Source of the DNA: Acanthosepion pharaonis
Taxonomy: Eukaryota > Mollusca > Cephalopoda > Sepiida > Sepiidae
DNA length: 64,000 bases
Reading direction: 5' to 3'
Assembly: GCA_903632075.3 (NCBI GenBank)
Contig: CAHIKZ030002622.1
Coordinates: 1,316,001-1,380,000, forward strand
Part shown: positions 1-11,970 of the stretch, piece by piece
How the letters are laid out: every line of letters starts with the position of its first letter
Numbering within the stretch: position 1 is the stretch's first letter
Notes under the pieces: model-generated
Told to the model about the DNA's origin: nothing
Seen by the model: only the letters and a program-made list of their open reading frames with translations
Databases searched by the model: none
Position numbers and translations under genes: made by a program

Positions 1-320
1 AACCAAGAGGGAGTTCCACAAGTGACAAGTGCAACAAGTAACTGTTAGCATAGAAGTTACAGCTACATCTAGTGAGCTCAACTGTAAAGTGATGAGATCT
101 AACTGCCAGTCTAGTACTGCACTTCAACTTATACAGTTTAGGTACCATAGTGAAGAGCTCATCCAAACAATTGCCATAAGAGTATTTATAAAAAAGACAC
201 AGAGATCCAACCTTAAAACGGTAGACAAGTGACTGAAGCCAAGCTGCCAGATCAGGACCAATAATATTGCCGATTCTTTTTTGGATCTTATCAAGGAGTT
301 CCAGGTAAATAGCAGGGGAA
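1..320 (-). mobile_element. LINE-A 3' region fragment (non-LTR retrotransposon)
   Basis: Read on the - strand, the block encodes pieces of the C-terminal part of a non-LTR retrotransposon ORF2, with stop codons. The frame from 345 down to 124 and the neighbouring frame carry the same peptides seen in the other LINE-A copies here (an LxEFKxST-like stretch, then a HFT...CN.KFY.NSFF stretch). It is cut by the window edge on the left. It is a decayed, 5'-truncated copy. Confidence 0.75.
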
Positions 321-345
321 AATGACAAAAAAGTTTAATTGGCAA

Positions 346-1490
346 TTTTTGTTAAATCTACATTTGAATTTAAACTCTACAAAAATCAAAACTAAATGGA
401 TTTGAATAAAATGGTAGGTATTAATTGATTACTGAATTTACTTATGAAAAAGTAGAAATACTTATTTTTATGTAAGTAAATACCACCTTTTATTTCATTC
501 CTCAAATATCTATTGTAAATTAAAGAAGCTTACACATTTAAAATAATAACTGAAGAATTTAAATCAATTTCTTTTCTAAAATGAACCTGCTGAGGGTTAT
601 TTAATACATTGACTGCCCGTCATGAGATTAATATGCCATTGACAGTTTTGATTATGGTGCTGACGATGAGTTATCTCATGTCAACAAAAAGTTTATTTGC
701 AGCGATAATGTGAAAACAAAAGATTGCTGTTAAAGCTATAAATCAATTCATAAATTGTTTTATTGCTTAAGTTGGCTATTATAAAATTAGTATTTGAAGT
801 CAGATTTCATAATTGACCTCTGGAGGTCATGTTAATGCCCTGAATTTAAAAAATTTTAAATTGCAAGAAAAACGTTTCATATGTTAAAATATTATAGACT
901 TATAGTATGCAAAATGAAAACATTACCTATTAGTTTCTAAAAGATACATTTTTTAATTTGAAAAATTGAAATATTTTAAAAATCTCCCTTTTTTTATATT
1001 TATCTTCCTTGCAAACAACTGAAATTTTTTTTCATATATAATAAATGGTGTTTTAATAATTTAAGAAGGTAAAAAAATATCCTAACAGTAAGCTACTGTA
1101 TTTTTAGAATCTTCAAATTGTTTTTGATAACTATGTTATACAATCAGTGTATATGGAAGCCCCTTTGTTCTAAAAGAAAATTCAGTTAAAAGAAGTAAAA
1201 AGAATCAGCAAAACCTATAATAATCATCAACAATGGATGAAGAATATTCACTGAAAATGATTGGATGAAAAAGTTTCACGATAGATCAAATAAATCATGT
1301 ACAAAAAATTGTTCCCTTATAATAAAAGAAAAAACTGTTTTAGATTATGTAAAGGACAGAAAGTGCAATACTGATATCTAAAAATATATTAGGATGGCCA
1401 AAGATCTATTCCGAAAGCTAAGCAGAGTATTAAGAGACAGAAAAGTTTGTTAGAAACAAAAAGAACTGTTATATAATATTTGCCTTCCTG
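346..1490. other. AT-rich sequence, nothing recognised
   Basis: Low-complexity AT-rich DNA with frequent stops in all frames. No repeat shared with the rest of the window and no splice-bounded exon was recognised. Confidence 0.5.
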
Positions 1491-1493
1491 TAA

Positions 1494-1860
1494 AGCAGTG
1501 AATGCTGGACAATCTCCTTAAAGATGAAGAAGTGACTTGAAGCAACAGAAATGTGATGCTACAGAAAGATGCTGAAGATACCATGGACTGAATATGTGAG
1601 TAACAAGGTTTCGGAGAAAATGGAAACAAAAAGGAAACTTATACTTAACATCAGGAAGAGACTTTTGAAACTTCTTGTGCATATAATGAGGAAGAGGTGC
1701 TTGAAAAACCTGATACTCACAGGATAGAGAAAAAGAGGGACAAAGGAAAGCAGCAAGTGGCATACTTTATGAACTTATTAAGAGTTACAAGGGACAGAAA
1801 GATTTGGAGGACCATGATCAACTACGTCCTGAAGGGACACGCTATATAAAAGAAGTTACA
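1494..1860 (+). mobile_element. RTE-like LINE 3' coding fragment
   Basis: The + strand, with several in-frame stops and shifts, gives the typical tail of an RTE-like ORF: an ECWT start, an LEATEM stretch, a KMLKIPWT stretch, and an end near 'KGH..YIK'. Related copies in this window are at 3028, 6566 (-), 9040, 23155 and 29283 (-). Non-functional. Confidence 0.75.
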
Positions 1861-2269
1861 GTTCAGTAAAACACTGACCAATTTATTATACACCTATCAT
1901 ATCCCTTAAGTAACATGAATTAATGAAAACACAAAAATAATATGAATAAAAAGTTTTCATTAAATGTTACTTGGATTAAAGGAAGGTTGGATTACAAAAC
2001 TTGAAAATAAAAAATAAAAAAAATTTAAGTTCTGTTACTATTGTTTATGTTCCCCACCCCTGTTGAAGAAAGAAAGAAAAAAAGAAAGCTTAGAAATAGT
2101 TTTGAATCTATTTAGAGAGTGATGTTGTCACATCCATTGTGGGTGTGATGTTGAAAATGTCTTTTAAAGGACTTCTCTTTGAGAACAGAGTCAGCAGAGC
2201 AGACAACCTTCAGAATTCGGAATAAAGAGAGCAGGTAAATATTCTGAAGATCACACGTCAATTAGAAGG

Positions 2270-2520
2270 AAGAGGAGGATGCTAAGAAAGCGGAGCTGTG
2301 AAGATGAATGAGCAGGATTCTTTGGTGCATTGAAAGCACATGAAAAACAGAAATATCAGCCCAGTGAAAGACATGGGGGACAATGGGTTGGTTTGGCTGC
2401 TTGCTTCAAGTACAGAGCCTGTCATTGTCCTCCCAGTCTTTATACAAACCATTATTATCAGCATCACTAACAACAAGTAGATGGCTGTCAAATGCAGCTC
2501 AACCTATATAAATGCAAATC
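2270..2520 (-). other. EF-hand-like reading frame, unplaced
   Basis: On the - strand one open stretch of about 30 codons (2508 to about 2412) contains DADNNGLYKDWE, which fits an EF-hand calcium loop: acidic residues at 1 and 3, Asn at 5, Gly at 6 and Glu at 12. It sits between stop codons. No convincing splice acceptor in a phase compatible with the - strand signal-peptide exon at 10.9 kb was found. It may be a relic exon or chance. A second - strand frame in the same block (2491-2282) encodes a hydrophobic 69-residue peptide of no recognised family. Confidence 0.2.
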
Positions 2521-3027
2521 TCAAGTTAATTGCCATAGTATCGATCAATGATGGCTGCAAATGACACTCACAAAGTAGCTGATATGGTCGACAAGAAATC
2601 AATGCATTTTTTCTCCATTCTCTGCTTTTTTGCATATCTTGGTTTTAGGCTGAGAATTCTTGAAAAACTGTTGGAATCAGAGTATATTTATTCTAACATC
2701 AAAATTACTTTATTTATTTTGTTTTTATTTATTAAATTGGAGAATGAAGAGTTATGTTGCTTTCAGTATTTAGTGATGTTTTGATTCCAAGAGAAAAGTA
2801 AAAAAAAGGTTTACATTGATGCTGAAGTTTGCACAAGGAAAATCTGATTCAAAACATAGGTTATCAACATGAAAAAGATCTAATGTAGGCAGACGTGAAT
2901 GTCTAATTGGACAAAAGTCAGTGACTTATTTCTTTTTTTATATTGAATCTAAGGATCTTGTCACTAATATTATTGATCGGAAAATATATTTGGCTGCATA
3001 ATGTTTCCTGAATAACTAGATTATAGC

Positions 3028-3330
3028 AGTGAATGCTGGACAATCTTTTCACAGATGAAGAAGAGACTTGAAGCAAGAAAATTGTGGTTCTACAAAAGAA
3101 TGCTGAAAATACCATGGACCAAACATGTGAGCAATAAAGTTTTAGAGAAAAGAGAAACAAAAAGAACACTTAACATCAAAAAGTGAAAGTTGTATTTTTT
3201 AAGGTACTTAATGAGGAAAGAGGCCTTGGAAAATTAGATACTCACAGAACAGATTGAAAGCAAGAGGAACAGGAAATTGTAGAGAACCATTATCGCCAAT
3301 GTCATGAAAGGACATGGTATATAGAAGTTT
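3028..3330 (+). mobile_element. RTE-like LINE 3' coding fragment
   Basis: Diverged copy of the block at 1494-1860 in the same orientation, 1.5 kb downstream. It begins with the same AGTGAATGCTGGACAATC text and ends at the same CATGAAAGGACATGG text, but lacks an internal piece. Confidence 0.7.
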
Positions 3331-3539
3331 ACTTAAATATTCCTTCATTTATTGTTTATCAGTTGTTTTTCTGTCAAGTGTAGTTTAATTTCTTTTGGGC
3401 AGGATTGCCAAAAATGGGTTGGTTTTTGAAAAATTAAATACTACTAAATTTTGAACTTTGATACTGGCAACTTTTATCCATTTTTTTTTCAAGCTAGATA
3501 AACTTTGGTTTCCAATGAGAAGTAAATTCAAAATTTAGT

Positions 3540-3860
3540 ATTTTTTTTTATCATTTCTCCCAAAGACAAACAAGAAAGCCATTAGGACATAAAGGGTTAC
3601 TGAGTGTAAAGAGAATATGAGAAAAAGAAAACATTATTAAGGAGAGAGACAAATACAAGAACAGAAATTAAGAAAACAGAAGATAACAATTAACACTGCA
3701 TTCAAATTTTTGAAGATCAAAGTTGACTGGAAATTAAGAGGCCAGAAGAGAGTTCCACAAACAAGAAGTATAAGAGAAGAAACTGTTAGCATAGAACTTA
3801 TGGTTGCATAACCATTTTAACTTTAAAATAATGAGACCTTGCTGTCAATCTATTTAGTCA
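3540..3860 (-). mobile_element. LINE-A 3' terminus
   Basis: Starts with a T-run, which is the poly(A) tail read in reverse, followed by the conserved LINE-A 3' end and the coding remnant shared with 25135, 24340 and 59940. The oligo(A) at the 3' side and the missing 5' part fit target-primed insertion with 5' truncation. Confidence 0.75.
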
Positions 3861-4165
3861 GTCAAGTGCCAACAGTGATACATGCTTGGGCAATACATGA
3901 CCGACGAGGCAGAAGATTTTTCCCGCAGCAGGTTGTCATTCCTTTCTACGGTAGACTAGTTGCCAACCAAGGCTAAAGAACCCAGTCTGTCCTGCTATTC
4001 AACCCAAAGCTAGGAGAAGAAGAGATGGATTCCTACCTTTCCCAAGGGTATTTGTGTGTAAATGAATATAATGAACTTGACTGGGATTCGAACTTAGCTC
4101 TCCAAGTTCTCATTTACGAGCCAATATCCGTTACACCATAACACACATTCTTGGCTTGCTATGGA
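3861..4165 (-). mobile_element. tRNA-derived SINE
   Basis: On the - strand a pol III B box (AGTTCGAATCCC) is present near 4087 and an A-box-like stretch follows at the expected spacing. The body (TTTCCCAAGGGTATTTG... on +) matches copies at 13.9, 24.0 and 36.4 kb. It abuts a LINE-A terminus. Confidence 0.65.
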
Positions 4166-4534
4166 AGAAATGATTAAAAAAAATACTAGTACTACTCTTA
4201 AATTCATAAAGTCTAGGTACAAAAGAGTCAAGTATTACTGGACTTTCAAATAGAACTACTTGTAGCAATATCTAGCAACCTTCCTTATGGTTACTATTAT
4301 TACCCATTGTCCTGATTAAACATTAAAGTAAGAATATTGCAAGTCTATAACTTAGTGATGTGAATATAATATTAACAAATGTTCTGAGATTTATTATAAT
4401 AATCGATTTAAAATAATATATTGGTCTCTTAAGATTTTGTTTTATTCATAAAGTGTCATAATTAACCATATTATGAATGTCAAATACATTCATTTTTTTT
4501 TCTGTTAAAATAAAATTATTAATTTAATCTGCAA

Positions 4535-4712
4535 AAACTTAAATGCAATGTCAATTGCTATCTACTGTCCTCCTGATTACTCTTTCCTTTTCCCACTCAT
4601 TATTACTATTTTTGTTCTGAATTCTTCCACACCCTGTAACCCCTTGTGCCTTAGTGGCTTTACTGCCTTGCATGGGGTGATACCCATTAAAAAAAAAAAA
4701 AAAAAAAATTCT
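4535..4712 (+). mobile_element. LINE-A 3' terminus with poly(A)
   Basis: Last part of the LINE-A frame, with residues reading L-S-G-F-T-A-L in the final codons, followed by an 18-base A-run. The same end occurs at 19.98, 32.75 and 11.9 kb, which fixes the 3' terminus of the family. Confidence 0.75.
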
Positions 4713-5795
4713 CCGCATTTGTTTTTTTAAAACATTTTCTACTTATATATTACTGTATTTGACAGCATATTTTCCATATTTTCTCTGATCAATGGTTAAA
4801 AATGGCTTCAAATGAATATATCCTTTAAATCCTTCATCAAACCCTATAACATTGGTGCTACAAAAGCAGAAAGAACTTTACCAAATGACAAAAACCACAC
4901 CATTTGAATAGCAACAAAAATGGACAGCACATGTAACCAGAAGTGAAAATAACAATATAATGAAAATGTTAGTTTTTATGCTGCCAAAGACAAAAAAGTT
5001 TGAAAGGAAATGTCCATCAATATTAGAAAGAGCTATAACAATCAGTGGACTTGAGAAGTCTAATTTTCCAAAAAACTGTTGTAAAAAAAGATTTTATAAA
5101 TACCAACTGATGGTAACATTGTTCAGTCAATGAATGCCTAATGTTTTCTATATGGAAACGACTAATCTCACCATTACTGGTAGTCTACAGTATGTGGATA
5201 ATAAACATTAGCCTAACAATACATAGAAGAGAAAATTAATTGCCAAGCAATATTGGGTACCTCTGCTATGGGAGTTCACAGAAATTCAACTTTATCATAT
5301 GTACTATATAAACCAGTACAACCTTCCACATCAACTGGAAAGATGAATATCATTAAGTCAACCCTCTCGAACTGTGATGAAGGAAGCTAAAATGGTATGC
5401 TGATGATCAACCAAGACCTGCGATAATCTGATTTGGTTTTAATAAAACTGGCCTACCATAGTTCAAGTAATATTACAAAGTAACTATGAAATAATAGAAA
5501 CTTAAATATATTCATTACAAGGAAAGAAATTGATTTACCAGTCTAAAAAGGTCAGTCTCACTGTATATCTTATTGATATCTTAATCTTTGACAAGTAATG
5601 CAAGACTTGTATTAAAATCTAACCACAATAACAAAAGTATCATAACAAATTATATATACATTCTGAATAATGAACTTTTAACATCATGGATAAGCCACAA
5701 TTTATATTAAAAAGATGCAGCATAAAAAAAAATATATGGTTAGGCAAGAGACTATGAATATAAGTCTTTTATACTGCAATCTTCTGTCTAAATTA
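4713..5795. other. AT-rich sequence with one shared block
   Basis: No gene seen. The segment at about 5031-5140 resembles 22022-22130, next to the Gypsy RT fragment, so at least part is an old interspersed repeat of unknown class. Confidence 0.45.
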
Positions 5796-6545
5796 ATAAA
5801 CGGCAAATTATGTCTGCCCGTCCATGTTTCTGAAACCCCTCTAACTCAGGCTACACATAGACATATACATTTTTGAAATCAGGATAATCCTGGGATTGAA
5901 AATCTGCCTTTCATCTGGTGCTTGAACATCAAGCATTGGGATTTGTGTTCAGATGAGGAAGGAACAGTTAAAAATTCAAATTTTAAAATAACTGAAAAAT
6001 ATTAGTGATTTTAAAAGTTTTCAATTTATATTGAGTTTCAAGTAACACAAAACCTTTATGAATTTAAACATTTTTGTTTTAAATTCAGTTTAAAATATCT
6101 CCAAAACTTTGTGAATTGAGGACATCGATTTTATTTCTTCAAAATGCCAAGGAATCAGAGTTAAGCCGAGAGGTTTTGAGACCTGGACTTTTGAAGTTCT
6201 GCAGAGTTTAAGATTTGAAGAACTCAACTTAATTGAAGTTCCATGGAGATTGTGATTTGGAGAACTCAATTTTCAGACTGAATTGGAATTTCGGCTTAAA
6301 TCGGACAGAATTAGACAAAGCCCAAATCAGAGTTAAAGTGAGGTTTTGAAAGAGTGAATTTAGGAATTCAAAGTTATTTCTTCAAAATTAATATTTCTGT
6401 TTCCTAAGCTGTTTGGAATGCACCTTTGAAGCTTGTTAATTTATAAATTGGTTGGATATCAGAAGTGACTACTGTTCAGGATTACCAAGTCCAGTTCCAA
6501 CTAAACATAGTGACTACATTTGAAAACCGATAACCATTTTTTTTT
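5796..6545 (+). repeat. Interspersed repeat H, copy 1
   Basis: About 700 bases match 48678-49390 with many substitutions, starting at TGTCTGCCCGTCCATGTTTC and running through GAAAATCTGCC, TCTGGTGCTTGAACATC and CAAAATGCCAAGGAATC. No coding capacity seen. Class unknown. Confidence 0.7.
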
Positions 6546-6565
6546 TTTTTTAAAAAGGAGCTTTC

Positions 6566-6860
6566 TTCTCATTTTTTCTTTTGTTATATGTGCCAGGTCC
6601 TTTCATGACATTGGCGATCATGGTTCTCCACAATTTCCTATCCTTTGTAGCTCTTAATAAATTTTGTATTTTTGTCATCTCTTAAAAACCTTGTTCCACC
6701 ATTCATTTACTCAAGTTTGCTTGATAAGTTATGCAGTGCTTCCCTCTGTCCCTCTTGCCTTCAATATGTCCTGTGAGTATCAAATTTTTCAAACCCTTTT
6801 TTCTTATTATGTGCCCTAGAAATTTCAACTATCTCTTCCTGATGTTAAGTAGCAGCTTAA
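6566..6860 (-). mobile_element. RTE-like LINE 3' coding fragment
   Basis: Reverse-strand copy of the family at 1494. The + text TCCTTTCATGACATTGGCGA mirrors the TCGCCAATGTCATGAAAGGA end of the copy at 3028-3330. Confidence 0.7.
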
Positions 6861-6868
6861 ATTATCAG

Positions 6869-6974
6869 TTATATATATATATATATATATATAATTATTT
6901 ATATATTATATACGGTACTTATTAGAAAACACTCAATATCAGAGATAGAGCTAACATATTTGGTTGGATTGATC

Positions 6975-7036
<62 letters not shown>
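6869..7036. repeat. Two (TA)n microsatellites
   Basis: (AT)n at about 6869-6893 and a longer uninterrupted (AT)28 at 6981-7036. Confidence 0.95.
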
Positions 7037-7039
<3 letters not shown>

Positions 7040-7640
7040 TACAAGTAGACATTTTGAGAATATTTCCTCAAGTGATATATGCTATATCTTGTCTTAAAAC
7101 AGTCTTTCAGAACTGGTCTTTGACCTGATTCCAGTATTTGTAAAGTTGTTATTGTTTGTTTATAAAAACTCACACCTGTTTAAACATTCATTTTTAGATG
7201 GTCAGTTTTGGATAGCTGTTTTTCTACTTTTTTTTTTTTTTTTGCTAGGAAAGTCATTGGAAAATTGTTAAAATACAAACTATTTTTAAAAAAAGTAGTA
7301 TCATGTGGATTGGGGAGGGGGGGTCTATAATAAAAATTTAATCAAATTAACAAATTTTTGACATATTTTGCCTGACTGAATAACACTAGCAAAAAAAAAA
7401 AAAAAAAAAAAAAATGTACAAGACAATATTTCTCTTTTTTTAGTATAAGTTCCCATAAATTGAAACACTGTAAATCTGAAAAATATAAGTTGTTCTCAGG
7501 AAGATATTTAAAATGTACTCAGTTCATTTCACACACTAAATTGATCATTATCTGCATTTGGCACGATATGCCAAGCATCAAATATCAGTTTTCAGCATAA
7601 CTATCCTTGTCCATCAGAAAGTCATGATCTAAACCCTTGG
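7037..7640. other. AT-rich sequence, nothing recognised
   Basis: Contains a T-run at 7230 and a long A-run at 7392-7413. No exon or repeat relative was identified. Confidence 0.5.
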
Positions 7641-8000
7641 TATTCTTTACTACAGGGCTATAGTCCAGTGGTTCAAAGTGTTAGTTCATAAATTTGGTGA
7701 CATAGTAATTGGGAGTTCAATCCCTGGGCCAGAAAATGTATACTTGAACACAGTGCAAAAGAGGTGAGCAGTAATTATGTAGTACTAAAACAAGAACTAA
7801 ACATATGTCACTAGAAATGGGTAATGGTAACAGAACAATCTACCCTTGTAGATTAAATAAAGGGTTCACTTCAGAGTTCCCTGATTGACATATGCCTGAT
7901 GAAGGTCAGAGAGCACTAAAGCCAAAATGTTACAATAACAATAACAAAGATGAGGATAATAGTCCACATGTAAATAATAACTCCTCATCCCAGAAATTAC
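7641..8000 (+). mobile_element. tRNA-derived SINE S2 with conserved tail
   Basis: A-box-like TAGTCCAGTGG near 7662 and B-box-like AGTTCAATCCC near 7713 form a tRNA-related head. The body includes 'acaatctacccttgtagatt', and the tail (CCTGATGAAG..., AAAGATGAGGATAATAGTCC) is also found in the inverted pairs at 26 and 58 kb and in part at 10.0 kb. Confidence 0.7.
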
Positions 8001-8335
8001 AACAGAAATTAAGTTATTGTTATGTTTTAAAAATAATAAATGCATAATTTTATTCTAATAAGGAACCCTAAATACATGTATGAAATGGTTGAAATGACTT
8101 TTTCCTTTTTGTGTAGGGGAGGGAAGAATATAGATAACGAATATGTAATTATAAGCAGCTGTTGGATTGTTTCAATAAAGAGAAATCCACATAGTATTAT
8201 AATCATTAGATAGAATGAGTGACTTGGTAAGCACTTCCTTTTTTTTTTAACCAATATTTAATTTAGATTAAAATCACTTTAAGCTAATAAGTTAGACTGT
8301 TATATGAGTAAGAGATGACATCCTATTTATGCACA

Positions 8336-8536
8336 AGTCAGGTCAGGCTTAACCTGGCTACTGGTAACATATAACCCAGTACAACCTGCTGCATGAACAG
8401 GTGGTTGACATCTAAACCAGCTCCCCTTATAGCTTTTCTGCTGGTTAGGAGAGTGGCATGTCACCCCCACAGGACAAAAAACAAAACTTGTCAAAGGATG
8501 AATGAGCTTCTTATAGGAGCCAATGCCCAACATATA

Positions 8537-8618
<82 letters not shown>
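8336..8618 (+). repeat. Repeat G, copy 1, ending in (TA)n(GA)n
   Basis: CAGGTCAGGCTTAACCTGGC through ATGAATGAGCTTCTTATAGG matches 49396-49590, and in reverse orientation 29056-29165. All three copies abut a long (TA)n at the same end, here 8544-8598, followed by (GA)n to 8618. Confidence 0.8.
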
Positions 8619-8699
8619 TAAAGCTAGGATGGAGTCTCAAACCTGAAAAGGAAACCTTCCTAGACATAGTATCTCAATAAAGCACTCTGTGTACTTGAA

Positions 8700-8900
8700 C
8701 TACAATGAATGTGAGTTAGATACCAGGAAGAACATCCTGCCTTGTAAAAACCTTGTCTCATAATTATGACAAGTCTCAGGATATTTAGGTGTATGTGAAG
8801 AGGTAGACAGAGATCCTCCATCAGGTAGGACTAACTTTGCTTTGTCCAAGATCAATTCTGGTCCTGCTTCAACAACAAATAAAAATAAAAAAAAACAAAA
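8700..8900. repeat. Repeat J, copy 1
   Basis: The part AACTTTGCTTTGTCCAAGAT...GGTCCTGCTTCAAC is the reverse complement of a diverged segment at about 28495-28560. Unknown class; no coding. Confidence 0.5.
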
Positions 8901-9039
8901 GACACAGCTATGATGATGATCATTGTTTTGGAGCCCTTTCCAGAAAATATATAAACTAAGCACTTCCCCACATTTATTCTGAATGCAGAAGTATCAAAGT
9001 TAACATTGAAAAGTGCAGGCTCACTATAGTGACTTTAGA

Positions 9040-9300
9040 GATTACACTACCTCGTCTCTGCTGTTTAGAAAGAGTTGCAATTTCTAGGACACATTAAGAG
9101 AAAGAGGGTTTGGAAAATTTAACACTCACAGTAGTAATTAAGGAAGGAGGAGCAGAGGGAAACTGAATAACAGACTGGCAGAATGAGGATGAAGAAGGGT
9201 GGTAAAGAGTTAAACAATGTTTAGAGCAACAAGAAACAGGAAGTTGTGAAGAGTCATGATGCCCACATCCTGACAGGATAGCACATAAAAGAATTCTCCA
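9040..9300 (+). mobile_element. RTE-like LINE 3' coding fragment
   Basis: Matches the terminal part of the copy at 23155-23585: GTTGCAATTTCTAGGACACA, then GGGTTTGGAAAATTTAACAC, ending with the AGCACATAAAAGAA text seen in the other copies. Confidence 0.65.
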
Positions 9301-9499
9301 CGATCCCAAGTCATACTGCTTTTTAAAGTTATTAACAGTTAATCATTGAAAATAGAAAATCTATAGAAAAGTGTATTATTTTCTATGACAGAGAACTTAA
9401 TTTGTAACTTAAGTGATTTTACGCTCTACAGAAACACGATATCTGAATTTTTAAAAAATGAATAATTGAAGTTTTTATTAAATTTTTAGTTTTAATTTC

Positions 9500-9900
9500 A
9501 AACTGTGCTTTTTTACCGGAAAAAAAAAGACATTTAAATTTCCCATAGTAATCTTTGAGTCACCATTGACGTAAGAAAAACAAGGTTTTTAACCAAAATT
9601 TAGAATGTACTAGAAATGATTAAAAAAAAAAAATTGATAAAAAATGCTTTGATCTTTTATTTTTGACGATAAAAAAGAACTTTGTTTTCATTCATCAAGT
9701 TTAGGCAGTTTTTCTTCATTTTTCATCCTTTTTTAGCGAGAAAGTGGCGGTTTGTTCTATGGGGGCTTTACACGTTAAAAAGTAAATGTGATTTATTATA
9801 AACATTAGGTATTGTTTGTTGTGGGGTTTGTTTTTGGAGGTACCTAAATTTTTGTTCCAATAACTTTTTTTTTGTAACGCGTTTTTTTTTCTATTTCTTG
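9500..9900 (+). repeat. Family K fragment
   Basis: AT-rich non-coding family. Shared modules here are GTACTAGAAATGATTAAAAA, TTTGATCTTTTATTTTTGACGATAAAAA (split), and GGAGGTACCTAAAT. The same modules in the same order occur at 45.0, 47.2 and 57.7-58.6 kb. Confidence 0.6.
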
Positions 9901-9984
9901 TTTGTTGCGCCCTCCGGCTTGCGTCAATTGTATGTCTGTCTGTCTATCCGAATAAATTCAGTTCGAAATACACTGAAAGGTTAC

Positions 9985-10060
9985 CCAGATCGACAAATAC
10001 CTGAAGAAGCCCGGAAGGATACAACAGCCGAAACATTTTGAATGATAACAAAGATGAAGA
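9985..10060 (+). mobile_element. SINE S2 tail fragment
   Basis: CCTGAAGAAGCCCGGAAGG, then ACAGCCGAAACATTTTGAA and ATAACAAAGATGAAGAC, follows the S2 tail. No tRNA-like head is seen upstream. Confidence 0.5.
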
Positions 10061-10904
10061 CATTTATTTGAATTTGACTAACTTCCCGTCCTGAATTCTG
10101 ACAGACTTTTTTTAATTTTAAGCCAGCACTACGAGATGGTATTCAAAACAAAAAATTTCGAATTATTTTTAAAAAAAAAATCAATGACGATAATTTTTAT
10201 TGATGATAAAACTGACAGGTTTTAAAAACATATTTTACTTTGAAATCATAAGTAGATATATTGATAATAAAAATAATTGCAAACTCAGTATTGCTAATAC
10301 TAAGATTATTATACCGTTAAATAAAAAATAAATAAATAAAAAAGGAATAAGGAAAGAAACTTTAAATAAGAAAATAATTTTTAAAAATTCCAAACGTAAA
10401 AAAATAGTCACGCACAACCTTTTTTTTTTTTTTTTTTTTAAAAAATTAAAATAACAAAGAGAAACATTACAATAAGTAATAACGGGTCAAGGTAAAAAGA
10501 CAGATAGAAAAAAAAAGTCAAATTGAAAAAAATTAATTTTAAATTTAAAAATAACATTCAAACAAAAATATTCGATATTTTTTCTTCCCTGACGAATTTT
10601 AAGCTAGAAAACTATAAACAAAAACGTCACTATCGATGAATAAATGCTGGGAAAAAAAACACCATTAAACATTTAACTTCGTTTATACTAGAACAAAAAG
10701 AGGAAAAAAATTAGGTAATGAATACAAAATAAAACAATAGTTTATTTGTGAATAATAATAAAAAAAACAAGCGTCAGGTGCTACTAGCCGACCGTCATCC
10801 AAAACAAAAAAAATGTCAACTCCCACTTAATCTGGGACTTTATTTCTATACTTTCTTTTTAAACAACTTAAATATAATCTAAAAAATAAATTCACTATAC
10901 TCAC
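10061..10904. other. AT-rich sequence, nothing recognised
   Basis: Would be the first intron of the - strand gene that begins at 10967. Contains a long T-run near 10421-10440. No downstream exon of that gene was recognised here. Confidence 0.4.
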
Positions 10905-10967
10905 CGTCACAACTGTTAGGACAACAGCCACCAGACAAAAATAAAATAAATATTTCAGGTTTCCCAT
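10905..10967 (-). CDS. First coding exon with signal peptide, gene unidentified (partial)
   Basis: On the - strand an ATG at 10967-10965 opens 21 codons that read as a signal peptide: MGNLK followed by a Tyr/Phe/Leu/Val-rich core ending LTVVT. The frame runs directly into a consensus 5' splice site, ACG|GTGAGT (donor GT at 10904-10903), leaving phase 0. The exon is too short to identify the protein. Further exons should lie at lower coordinates on the - strand but I could not recognise them; the EF-hand-like stretch at 2.4 kb does not offer a phase-compatible acceptor. No upstream in-frame ATG is close by. The call rests on the match of hydrophobic leader plus donor. Chance is possible, but the donor is near-consensus and placed where a leader exon would end. 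Confidence 0.5.
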
Positions 10968-11069
10968 ATTTGATACTTGAGTAATATTGAAAATCACAAC
11001 AACATGGCTATGACAAATACAACACGAAAGAGATAGAAAGTGTTTGTTTTTACAGGAGAGTTGACATTG

Positions 11070-11084
11070 AAGGGAAGTAACTCT
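11070..11084 (+). other. Mollusc-type AGGGAARTAACTCT motif
   Basis: AGGGAAGTAACTCT is one substitution from the motif at 54.3 kb. Such boxes are, from memory, very frequent in mollusc genomes. It lies about 110 bases upstream of the - strand signal-peptide exon. Confidence 0.4.
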
Positions 11085-11234
11085 GCGTATCTATCAGGTT
11101 TTACGCTTTCATTTCGAGAATTATGTCAATGTAGCTTTGTAGCAGGCAAAATGAGCAAATATATTGTTGTGTCAAGTCGGGATTTGGCATTTTTTAAATT
11201 TATCATTAAGCACAAAACGTATAGTACCGAATAG

Positions 11235-11789
11235 ATGAAGAATTAGAACAAAATAGTTCAGCTGTCATAAATTTAAAAACGTACAATTTGTAAAGATTTA
11301 TTTACTTACAATTCTATACAACAATTTAGAAGGTTATTTTAATTTTGTTCTTAATTTCATAATTAAAGAATGAGTATCAAGGCAATTTTGGACTAATTTT
11401 TTTTTTATAATCATATATATCATATCATAATATTTTGATAATTATTTAAATTCAATATCCTGTTTTTTTCTAAAGTCTTTCATTTATAAACACAAAGCAG
11501 AAATGCTATTTTATCGTCAGTTTTTTTCATGGAGCTAAATTTTGGTGTTTTTTTCAATGCCAAACTTATATATAACTTAATGGGTACTGGGTATGGACTA
11601 GTTTCTTAGCAAGCTAAAATAAAAAGAATGCATTGGGAGAAAAGGAGGGCATTAAATCTCTTATCTTGAGTAATTTGAATGGGACAAAGTAAAAAATACA
11701 AGGCTGCTACTCTGATGGGAAATTTGCAGAGAAAAAATAAAAAACATTTATTACCACGACAAAACTATTTCTCACAATATACCTATCAA
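11235..11789. other. AT-rich sequence, nothing recognised
   Basis: No exon or shared repeat recognised. Confidence 0.45.
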
Positions 11790-11970
11790 TCAGTTCACAC
11801 TCCTTTCCAGTCTTTGATAAGAAGTAGAAGTTTATCTCTTGTTTCCTGATCAGGATTGGGTTCCCGATTCCTTCTAAAGTTTTAACATTCTCTCTCTCTC
11901 CCAGTAGCCCCCTACGTCTGAGTGGCATTATTACTTTGGTTGGGGTGAATTGATTTAAAAAAAAATAAAT
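11790..11970 (+). mobile_element. LINE-A 3' terminus
   Basis: Ends with the diverged family terminus: CCCCCTACGTCTGAGTGGC, then TTTGGTTGGGGTGAATTGAT, then an A-run. Confidence 0.6.

Noticed and set aside
2282..2491. Hydrophobic 69-codon - strand frame as exon 2 of the orphan signal-peptide gene
   Set aside because: An acceptor at TATATAG would be in phase, but the encoded peptide is low-complexity hydrophobic with no domain and overlaps a more protein-like frame.
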